Positions 53,672 through 60,414 of a stretch of DNA of 64,000 bases are shown here, in pieces. The DNA is from Streptomyces caelestis (GTDB taxonomy: Bacteria; Actinomycetota; Actinomycetes; Streptomycetales; Streptomycetaceae). The stretch is from the NCBI RefSeq assembly GCF_001279005.1, contig NZ_LGCN01000029.1, positions 103,681 to 167,680 of the forward strand. Direction: 5' to 3'. The translations under genes were made by a program, and so were the position numbers. The first letter of the stretch is position 1; each line of letters opens with the position of its first letter. The notes beneath the pieces were generated by a model that saw nothing but the letters and a program-made list of their open reading frames with translations, was not told where the DNA came from and made no database searches.

Positions 53672-54313
53672 TCAGCGGAGTGCCTCCGCGACCTCGCGGG
53701 CCGCGTCCATCACCCTCGTCCCCACTCGCTCGGGCACGACCTCCGCCAGCATGACCACACCCACGCTGCCCTCGACCCCGGTCACCCCGAGCAGCGGCGC
53801 GGCCGCCCCGCACGCGCCCGCCTCCAGCTCCCCGTGCGTCAGCGTGTATCCGGGATCCTCCGCCCGCGGCTGCCGGGCCGACAGGATCGCCTTCCCCGCG
53901 GCCCCCCGCTCCAGCGGGTGCCGGAACCCCGCCCGGTACGCCACGTGGTAGTCCGTCCACGACGGCTCCACCACGGCCACCGCCAGCGCCTCCGCCCCGT
54001 CCACCAGCGTCAGGTGCGCGGTCGCGCCGATGTCCTCCGCCAGCGACCGCAGCGCCGGCATCGCCGCCTCCCGCACCAGCGGGTGCACCTGCCGGCCCAG
54101 CCTCAGCACGCCCAGCCCGACCCGGGCCCGTCCGCCCAGATCACGGCGTACGAGAGCGTGCTGCTCCAGCGTGGCGAGCAACCGGTAGACAACAGTCCGG
54201 TTCACGCCCAACTTGTGGGAAAGCTCGGTGACGGTCAGCCCGTGGTCCGTATCGGCCAGCAGCTTGAGGACACGCAGTCCCCTGTCGAGCGTCTGAGAGG
54301 TCTCCGCGGTCAC
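53672..54313 (-). CDS. IclR-family transcriptional regulator
   Basis: A protein of about 213 residues. SQTLDRGLRVLKLLADTDHG then LTVTELSHKLGVNRTVVYRL is the IclR winged helix, followed by the GAF-like effector domain (GATAHLTLVDGAEALAVAVV, YRAGFRHPLERGAAGKAILS). The effector is usually a small aromatic or organic acid; unknown here. GTG 54313 was chosen since AAGGAG lies eight bases upstream, whereas the GTG at 54322 touches that site. It stands alone between the S16 peptidase and the helicase. Confidence 0.93.
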   Translation of the reverse strand: MTAETSQTLDRGLRVLKLLADTDHGLTVTELSHKLGVNRTVVYRLLATLEQHALVRRDLGGRARVGLGVLRLGRQVHPLVREAAMPALRSLAEDIGATAHLTLVDGAEALAVAVVEPSWTDYHVAYRAGFRHPLERGAAGKAILSARQPRAEDPGYTLTHGELEAGACGAAAPLLGVTGVEGSVGVVMLAEVVPERVGTRVMDAAREVAEALR

Positions 54314-54590
54314 GACGCCCACTCCTTAGTGGTGAGGTCGGCGGCCCCCTCGCGGCAGGTGCGTCACCGAGTCCCGTCGGTCACGCGCTCGAGAGGCCGC
54401 CGATCGGCCGGCGGCCCGGTCCTGACCCGGGCACAGTCGCTTCACGGCTGCGCTCCGCGGCGGCGCTGCCACGGGGCGTGTGCGTTGCGGGGACAGTAGC
54501 GAGCCGGTTCGGTCAGCGGAAGGCTCCGTCCAGAATCCGGGCACTCTCCCGGGGAAGTCGCTCCGTTTGCCCCCATACGCGCACACGGCG

Positions 54591-56384
54591 TCACCGCATG
54601 CGCGTGGCCCACTCCTGCACCTTCTCGATCCGCTGGCGCAGCTGTCCCGCGGTGGCCTCGGCCGAGGGCGGGCCGCCGCAGACCCGGCGCAGCTCGGTGT
54701 GGATGACGCCGTGCGGTTTGCCGCTCTGGTGGACGTACGCGCCGACGAGGTTGTTGAGCCGCTTGCGCAGCTCCATCATCTCCTTGTGGGAGACCACGGG
54801 ACGCCGCTCGGCGGGCAGTTCCAGCAGGTCGGCCTCGGTGTCCGGCTTCTTGCGGCTGTGCGCGATCTGCCGGGCCTGCCGCTTCTGCAGCAGCAGCTGC
54901 ACCTGGTCGGGTTCGAGGAGGCCGGGGATGCCGAGGTAGTCCTGCTCCTCCTCGCTGCCGGGGTGGGCCTGCATGCCGAACTCGGCGCCGTTGTACATCA
55001 CCCGGTCGAAGACGGCGTCGGACTCCAGCGCCTCGAAGGGCAGCATGTCCTGCTCGCCGGTGTCCTCGTCCTGCTCCCGGTTCGCCTCCTCCATCTCCTT
55101 CTCGGACTCGGCGTACGGGTCCTCCTCGCCCTCCTTCTTGGGCTTGTCGAGGACGTGGTCGCGTTCGCGCTCCATCTCGTTGGCGAAGCCGAGCAGGTCC
55201 GGGATGGTCGGCAGGAAGACGGACGCGGTCTCGCCGCGCCGCCGGGACCGTACGAAACGGCCCACGGCCTGGGCGAAGAACAGCGGGGTGGAGATGGTGG
55301 TGGCGTACACGCCGACCGCGAGGCGCGGGACGTCGACGCCTTCGGACACCATGCGGACGGCGACCATCCAGCGGTCGGTGTTCCCGCTGAACTCGTCGAT
55401 GTTCTTCGACGCGCCGGTGTCGTCGGACAGCACGAGGGTGGCCTTGTGGCCGGTGATCTCGCGAATCAGCTTGGCGTACGCCCGCGCGGACTCCTGGTCG
55501 GCGGCGATGACGAGGGCGCCGGCGTCCGGGATGGCCTTGCGGACCTCGGTGAGGCGCTGGTCGGCGGCGCGCAGCACGGCCGGCATCCACTCGCCGCGCG
55601 GGTCCAGCGCGGTGCGCCAGGCCTGGCTGACGGCGTCCTTGGTCATCGGCTCGCCGAGGCGGGCCTCGATCTCGTCGCCGGCCTTGGTGCGCCAGCGCAT
55701 GTTGCCGCTGTACGACATGAAGATGACGGGCCGCACGACACCGTCGGCGAGGGCGGAGCCGTACCCGTACGTGTAGTCGGCGGACGACCGCCGGATCCCG
55801 TCGTCGCCCTCCTCGTACACCACGAAGGGGATGGGGTTGGTGTCGGAGCGGAACGGCGTGCCGGTGAGCGCGAGCCGCCGCGTGGCCGGCTCGAACGCCT
55901 CCAGGCAGGCCTCGCCCCAGGACTTGGAGTCGCCGGCGTGGTGGATCTCGTCGAGGATGACGAGGGTCTTGCGCTGCTCGACGCGGTTGCGGTGCAGCAT
56001 GGGGCGCACCCCGACACCGGCGTACGTCACGGCGACGCCGTCGTACTCCTTGCCGAGCGGTCCCGCGCTGTACTCCGGGTCGAGCTTGATGCCTATCCGT
56101 GCGGCGGCCTCCGCCCACTGCTTCTTCAGGTGCTCGGTGGGCGCGACGACGGTCACCTGCTGCACGACGTGGTGGTGCAGCAGCCAGGACGCCAGCGTCA
56201 GCGCGAACGTCGTCTTGCCGGCGCCGGGCGTGGCCACCGCCAGGAAGTCCCGGGGCTGCGTCTGGATGTACTTCTCCATCGCCCCCTGCTGCCAGGCGCG
56301 CAGCTTGCCGGCGGTGCCCCAGGGGGCACGTCCGGGAAAGGCCGGGGACAGGTGGTGCGAGGCGGTGCCGGCGGTGGTAGTCAC
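54591..56384 (-). CDS. DEAD/DEAH-box helicase (Superfamily 2)
   Basis: A 597-residue ATPase/helicase. Walker A TPGAGKTTF (52-60), DEIHHAG with DEIH at 145-148, the coupling motif TGTPFRSDTNPIPFVVYEEG and the C-terminal motifs TLVLSDDTGASKNIDEFSGN and QAVGRFVRSRRRG (arginine finger) are present. Between them an acidic low-complexity stretch (EDPYAESEKEMEEANREQDE) interrupts the second RecA domain, and the C-terminus is helical. It resembles actinobacterial SF2 proteins linked to DNA repair or restriction-like systems; no nuclease domain is seen. Start ATG 56384 precedes the first helix. Confidence 0.92.
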   Translation of the reverse strand: MTTTAGTASHHLSPAFPGRAPWGTAGKLRAWQQGAMEKYIQTQPRDFLAVATPGAGKTTFALTLASWLLHHHVVQQVTVVAPTEHLKKQWAEAAARIGIKLDPEYSAGPLGKEYDGVAVTYAGVGVRPMLHRNRVEQRKTLVILDEIHHAGDSKSWGEACLEAFEPATRRLALTGTPFRSDTNPIPFVVYEEGDDGIRRSSADYTYGYGSALADGVVRPVIFMSYSGNMRWRTKAGDEIEARLGEPMTKDAVSQAWRTALDPRGEWMPAVLRAADQRLTEVRKAIPDAGALVIAADQESARAYAKLIREITGHKATLVLSDDTGASKNIDEFSGNTDRWMVAVRMVSEGVDVPRLAVGVYATTISTPLFFAQAVGRFVRSRRRGETASVFLPTIPDLLGFANEMERERDHVLDKPKKEGEEDPYAESEKEMEEANREQDEDTGEQDMLPFEALESDAVFDRVMYNGAEFGMQAHPGSEEEQDYLGIPGLLEPDQVQLLLQKRQARQIAHSRKKPDTEADLLELPAERRPVVSHKEMMELRKRLNNLVGAYVHQSGKPHGVIHTELRRVCGGPPSAEATAGQLRQRIEKVQEWATRMR

Positions 56385-56505
56385 GATCTCCGTGGGGTGG
56401 TCGAGCGGCGCGGTGCGGATGACGACCGGGCCACCCTACCGATGCGCCGGCGACGCGAACGCCGCTACGCGGCCGTCCCGCCCGAGGGTGGGACCGAGGT
56501 CACAG

Positions 56506-56874
56506 TCAGCGCGCGAAGCGGGGCAGCCCGGACGCGATCTTGGGAACGTCCAGTGCGCCCTGGCAGACGTCCAGCACGAACCGCTCGGCCTCGTCCACGT
56601 CGAATTCCGGATCGAGCGAATGCCCGTTCATGTGGAGGAAGACCCAGGTCGCGTACCAGGCGAGGCGCTTGTTGCCGTCGACAAGGGCATGATTGCGGGC
56701 GAGGGACTCCATCAGGGCTGCGGCTTTCTGCCACACGTCCGGATACGCATCCTGGCCGAACACGCTCGACTGCGGACGCGCCAGGGCCGAGTCCAGCAAC
56801 CCGTAGTCGCGCACCGCGTCCTCCCCGAGCCGCTTCGCGAGGTTCAGCAGCTCGGGCAAGGTGAGGTAGTGCAT
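56506..56874 (-). CDS. doc: Doc-type toxin (Fic-fold death-on-curing)
   Basis: A 122-residue Fic-fold protein. The core HALVDGNKRLAWYATWVFLH matches HxFxDGNKR with His62 at the start and Asn-Lys-Arg intact, the kinase-type Doc that phosphorylates EF-Tu in the P1 system. LARPQSSVFGQDAYPDVWQK is the Doc target-binding flap. Its ATG overlaps the antitoxin stop (TGATG), so the pair is co-translated. It is convergent with nothing and lies 120 bp before the helicase gene. Integrity of the active motif suggests a functional toxin. Confidence 0.94.
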   Translation of the reverse strand: MHYLTLPELLNLAKRLGEDAVRDYGLLDSALARPQSSVFGQDAYPDVWQKAAALMESLARNHALVDGNKRLAWYATWVFLHMNGHSLDPEFDVDEAERFVLDVCQGALDVPKIASGLPRFAR

Positions 56875-57071
56875 CAGGCGAGCCTCCGGTTCAGCTCCGC
56901 ACTGGCCTTCAGCACATGGTCGGCCGCCTCGTTGAACAACCGTGAATGTTCGTTTATGGCTGCGACCACTGCATCGTGCGCGAAGGCCTGCATACTGCGT
57001 CCTTCCGCAGCGGCGCGCTCACGCAGGGCGTCGAGCTCTTCGTCGGTAAACCGCAGGTTCAGTCCAGCCAT
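56874..57071 (-). CDS. Ribbon-helix-helix antitoxin paired with Doc
   Basis: A 65-residue protein starting MAGLNLRFTDEELDALRERA, a strand then helices of the ribbon-helix-helix fold, with AEGRSMQAFAHDAVVAAINE forming helix 2 and dimer contacts, and a C-terminal tail (FNEAADHVLKASAELNRRLA) fit to wrap the toxin. It would neutralise Doc and repress the operon. Pairing a Doc toxin with an RHH instead of a Phd antitoxin is seen in actinobacteria. The stop overlaps the Doc start, the normal antitoxin-first order. Confidence 0.88.
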   Translation of the reverse strand: MAGLNLRFTDEELDALRERAAAEGRSMQAFAHDAVVAAINEHSRLFNEAADHVLKASAELNRRLA

Positions 57072-57103
57072 GCCTCGACGGTACTACGTGGTACCACTCG
57101 GTG

Positions 57104-58558
57104 TCATGCCGGTTCCGCCCGCACCCGCGCCGCCACCCACGCCCCCGCCAGCGCCACCGCCGCCATCGGCAGGAACACCGCGGCGAAGGCGGCCGGGTGC
57201 GAGCCGGTGGCCTCCGTCGCCGCGTGACTGACCGTGCCGCCGCCGAGGGCCGCGAAGGCGGCGCCGCCCGCGGCGAGGAGGAGGACGTTGGAGAGGCCGT
57301 CGGAGATCTGGAGGGCGGCGGAGTTGGTGCCGGCCTCCTCGGGGGCGGAGAGCTGGAGCAGCAGCACGCTGGTGGAGGAGATCACCAGGCCCATGCCGAA
57401 GCAGCCGAAGGCCCAGGCGACCGCCACCGTCCAGGCGGGCACGGCGTCGATCAGCACGGACGGGGCCGCCGCGATCGCCGCCGCGACCAGGACCATGCCG
57501 AGGATCATCAGGCGCTCCCGGTACGGCTCCAGGCGGGGCCGGGACTGGAACCAGGAGCCCAGCGCCCAGGTGCCGCCGCCCGCCGCGAGGGAGAAGCCGG
57601 CGAGGGTCGGGCTGAGGCCGCGCTGGGTGACCAGCATCAGCGGGACGAAGGACTCCGCCGCGATGAAGGAGCCGGCCGCGACTCCGCGCAGCAGGACGAC
57701 CGAGGGCAGTCCGCGCGCCGCGCGGTACGTGCCGCGCGGGAGCAGGCCGAGCACGGCCGGGATCAGCAGGGCGACGCCCAGCGCGCCCGGCAGCAGGGAG
57801 ACCCAGCGCAGGTCCTGGGCGGCGTACTGGAGCAGGCCGGCGCCGAAGGAGATCGCCAGGGCCAGACGGATGCGGCGGCCGTCGAAGGAGGCGGGCGCGT
57901 CCCCGTTCACCGGGCCGGACGCCAGGCGCCGTATCCGGGGCAGCGCGAGCGCCAGCGGGAACACCACGAGCACCGGTATGCCGAGGAACACCCAGCGCCA
58001 GCCGAGGTGCTCCGTCACCGCGCCGGAGGCCAGCGGGCCGACGATCGACGGCACCACCCAGCTCGCCGCGAACGCCGCCATGATCGCCGGCCGCAGCCGC
58101 TCGGGGTAGGCCCGCCCGACGATGACGTACAGCGCGACGATCACCAGGCCGCCGCCGAGTCCCTGCACGGCCCGCCCCAGGATGAACAGCCACATCGCCC
58201 CGGCCGTCCCGGCGAGCAGCAGCCCGGCCGCGAAGGAGGCGATGCCCCAGGTCAGCGGCGCGAGCGGGCCCCGCCGGTCGGACCACTGGCCGGACAGCAC
58301 CATGCCGAACAGGCTGGTCGTGAAGTACCCCGAGAACGCGAACGCGTACAGCGGCACCCCGTCCAGCTCCCGCGCCGCCACCGGCATCGCCGTACCGACC
58401 GCCGTCGCCTCGAAGGCGATCAGCAGCACCACGGAGACGACGCCGATGCTCAGCGCACGGTAGGAGCCGCTGAGCACGGTCTCGTCGGGGGCGGTGGGCG
58501 GCGGAGGGGCGTCGGCGGGCTCGGCGACATCGGTGTCACGCGGGTTCGGGGCGGTCAT
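57104..58558 (-). CDS. MFS multidrug/metabolite exporter (DHA type)
   Basis: A 484-residue major facilitator with about 14 hydrophobic segments. VVLLIAFEATAVGTAMPVAA in helix 1 and LFGMVLSGQWSDRRGPLAPL with the loop 2-3 motif GQWSDRRGP are typical; LGRAVQGLGGGLVIVALYVI holds motif C-type glycines in helix 4-5, and ASWVVPSIVGPLASGAVTEH the antiporter motif. It most likely expels drugs or a metabolite with protons; no substrate is fixed. ATG 58558 sits just before helix 1, and the longer frame upstream is disordered and improbable. It stands alone between the Doc pair and the tRNA-like gene. Confidence 0.92.
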   Translation of the reverse strand: MTAPNPRDTDVAEPADAPPPPTAPDETVLSGSYRALSIGVVSVVLLIAFEATAVGTAMPVAARELDGVPLYAFAFSGYFTTSLFGMVLSGQWSDRRGPLAPLTWGIASFAAGLLLAGTAGAMWLFILGRAVQGLGGGLVIVALYVIVGRAYPERLRPAIMAAFAASWVVPSIVGPLASGAVTEHLGWRWVFLGIPVLVVFPLALALPRIRRLASGPVNGDAPASFDGRRIRLALAISFGAGLLQYAAQDLRWVSLLPGALGVALLIPAVLGLLPRGTYRAARGLPSVVLLRGVAAGSFIAAESFVPLMLVTQRGLSPTLAGFSLAAGGGTWALGSWFQSRPRLEPYRERLMILGMVLVAAAIAAAPSVLIDAVPAWTVAVAWAFGCFGMGLVISSTSVLLLQLSAPEEAGTNSAALQISDGLSNVLLLAAGGAAFAALGGGTVSHAATEATGSHPAAFAAVFLPMAAVALAGAWVAARVRAEPA

Positions 58559-58777
58559 GACCGTCAGAGTAAGGGCCACGGCACGGTTTGACCCCTGTCG
58601 GGGGTCGGGACCGGCACCGGGACCTTGGTCGTAGGACCGGGGCCGCCGTTCATGAACGGCGTGTGGCGGTCGTGTTGCGTCCCCGGCCGTCTCCTTGAGC
58701 ACCGCTCGAGGCCCGCCGTACGGTCGTCACACCGGTTCGGAACAGCGGGACGCCACACGGCGCTCCGCCCCCGACAC

Positions 58778-58849
58778 GGCCGTGTGCCCGAGTGGCCCAG
58801 GGGTTCGATCGCACATCGAATGACGCGGGTTCGATTCCCGCCACGGCCT
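58778..58849 (+). tRNA. tRNA-like gene with formal anticodon GCA (Cys) and no U33
   Basis: A 72-nt cloverleaf: acceptor GGCCGTG with CACGGCC, D arm CCC-GAGTGGCCCA-GGG, anticodon arm TTCGA-TCGCACA-TCGAA, variable TGAC, T arm GCGGG-TTCGATT-CCCGC, discriminator T. All seven acceptor and five T-stem pairs are perfect. The anticodon loop reads T-C-G-C-A-C-A: the triplet GCA is that of Cys and U73 is a Cys identity base, but position 33 is C, not the universal U. The loop ends can also pair (T-A), leaving five bases. The usual tRNA-Cys of Streptomyces has another sequence. It may not function in ribosomal decoding. Confidence 0.7.
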
Positions 58850-58860
58850 CCGCACAGGGC

Positions 58861-58882
58861 GGGGTGCTCTCCGGAGCGCCCC
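58861..58882 (+). terminator. Hairpin after the tRNA-like gene
   Basis: GGGGTGCTC and GAGCGCCCC (58861-58869, 58874-58882) make a 9-bp stem with one G-T pair and a TCCG loop, 11 bases after the tRNA-like 3' end. It suggests the gene is transcribed as its own short unit. Confidence 0.7.
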
Positions 58883-58900
58883 GCCCGCCTCGTCAGCGCT

Positions 58901-58975
58901 CCGAAGGGGCGCGGGGCTGTATCGATGTGCGGCTCCGCCGCGTGGGCGCGACCAGCCACAGCGGCGCCGCAGCCG
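58901..58975. repeat. Streptomyces-type intergenic repeat
   Basis: The stretch containing AGGGGCGCGGGGCTGTATCG then ATGTGCGGCTCCGCCGCGTG and GGCGCGACCAGCCACAGC is, from memory, one of the most frequent intergenic elements in Streptomyces genomes. It contains a CGGCTCCGCCG hairpin. It lies between the tRNA-like gene and the end of the SUKH gene. Confidence 0.7.
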
Positions 58976-59011
58976 GCCGCCGAACCCGACCGCCGCACCC
59001 CCGGCGGAGCG

Positions 59012-60187
59012 CTAAAGCACTCCGCCCGCCTCGTCCTGGAAGAGCTCCGTCCAGTAGTGCCAGTCGGCGTCGGTGGTGGTGCCCGTCGGGTCGAGGGAGG
59101 ACAGGGCCTGGATCATCGTCAGCGCCAGCTGGTCGTAGGCGTCGCTGGTCAGCGCGTGGCCCGACGCCTCGTCGACGGCGTGTTCGCGGTGGAGCAGCCA
59201 GAGGGTGAAGGCGAGGGTGGAGACGTCCGTGTTCAGCGGGTGGAGGACGCCGTCCGGTTCGCTCCAGTTGAGCACCGCGCCGGTGGCTCCGTCGACGACC
59301 AGGCTGTTGCCCTCGATCAGGTACCCCAGGCGTATCAGGTGGCCAGCGCGGGCGGGGAGGAGGGCGTCGGGGAGCTCGCGTGCGTCGGCGTAGTACTCCG
59401 CGAGGGTGTGCAGCGGCAGGTCGGTGTCCAGCTGGAAGAGGAAGCCGTCCTCCGGCAGGCCCGTCTCGCGCAGGAAGCGGCGGGTCGGCCCGTGCGTCAG
59501 CGTGGCGGGGAAGTCGACCTCCTCGAAGCGGACCACGCCGCCCCGGCCGAACTCGTCGTCCAGCAGGCGGACGGGGAGGTCCAGGGCGAGGCCCGAGGCC
59601 GTGCCGGGGCCCGCCGCCAGGGCCAGCGGCCTGATCAGCGCGGCCATCCTCCGGAACGGCGCCGGCTCGCCGTCCCCGCCCTCCTCGAGGGCCGCCAGCA
59701 ACTGCCGGGAGGCCTCCGCGACCGCCTTGGCGCCGTACCGGCCCGCGTACGCGGCGAACTGGCCGCGCAGTCCCGCCAGTTCGTCCGTCGCCGCCGCGAA
59801 CCGCACCAGCGTCGGCAGGGACGGGGCGAGCGGGCGGCGGTCCATCGGGTCGGGGCGGTCGTGGAAGAAGAACGTCGTGGACACCTCACCGGTCGCCCCG
59901 TCGAGCAGCACCGACTCCGTCCGCGGACCGGCCGGGTCCAGCAGTCCGCCGATGACCGACTGCTCCCGCGGCTCCGCGGGGAGCCGGCCGCCGGGGCCGC
60001 CCGTCGCGTCGCCCATCGTGCGCGAGCCGCCCTGCCGCGCCGGCTCCGCGAAGCCGAACAGGCCGCTGTCGGCGGGCAGTCCGGGGCCGGTCGGCCAGCC
60101 GCGCGTGGACACGTGCGTGAGGCGGGGACAGAGGTCGGCGTCGGTCAGCGTGATCGCCGCTGTGGCGACGGTGTCGGTCGTGCTCAT
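59012..60187 (-). CDS. Two-domain SUKH-4 family immunity-like protein
   Basis: A 391-residue protein built of two SUKH-4-like halves. The first (residues 18-200) has LTHVSTRGWPTGPGLPADSG, VLLDGATGEVSTTFFF and VRFAAATDELAGLRGQFAAY. The second (225-385) has FLRETGLPEDGFLFQLDTDL then AGHLIRLGYLIEGNSLVVDG, VLNWSEPDGVLHPLNTDVST. Each half has the family order of a substrate-like strand region, a GATG turn and a final helix. SUKH proteins are immunity proteins for polymorphic toxins, but no toxin gene is next to it here. The Streptomyces family is also used as stand-alone proteins of unknown role. Confidence 0.87.
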   Translation of the reverse strand: MSTTDTVATAAITLTDADLCPRLTHVSTRGWPTGPGLPADSGLFGFAEPARQGGSRTMGDATGGPGGRLPAEPREQSVIGGLLDPAGPRTESVLLDGATGEVSTTFFFHDRPDPMDRRPLAPSLPTLVRFAAATDELAGLRGQFAAYAGRYGAKAVAEASRQLLAALEEGGDGEPAPFRRMAALIRPLALAAGPGTASGLALDLPVRLLDDEFGRGGVVRFEEVDFPATLTHGPTRRFLRETGLPEDGFLFQLDTDLPLHTLAEYYADARELPDALLPARAGHLIRLGYLIEGNSLVVDGATGAVLNWSEPDGVLHPLNTDVSTLAFTLWLLHREHAVDEASGHALTSDAYDQLALTMIQALSSLDPTGTTTDADWHYWTELFQDEAGGVL

Positions 60188-60414
60188 GATTCCCCCGCGA
60201 TACGTGTGCTCGGCCCCGGGTTCGCGAACGCCCCGCCCGGGCAGGACGGACCGGGCCCTCCCGGATCCGGCAGCCGTCCCCCACTGCTCGGAACACTACG
60301 CGGCACCACTGACAACGCCCCCGGACCGGGGCGGCGAACCGAAGCGCCCACCACTCAAGACGCTCCGGCGCCCCCGTTCGTTGCCTTCCCGCGGGGACCG
60401 GCCCGCCGCGGGTC

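Noticed and set aside
54326..54586. 86-residue open frame between IclR and helicase genes
   Set aside because: Arg/Pro-rich composition without a recognisable start or homology pattern; treated as non-coding.
58901..58975. Attachment site or mobile-element border next to the tRNA-like gene
   Set aside because: No integrase gene or duplicate of the tRNA 3' end nearby; the block is a common dispersed repeat.
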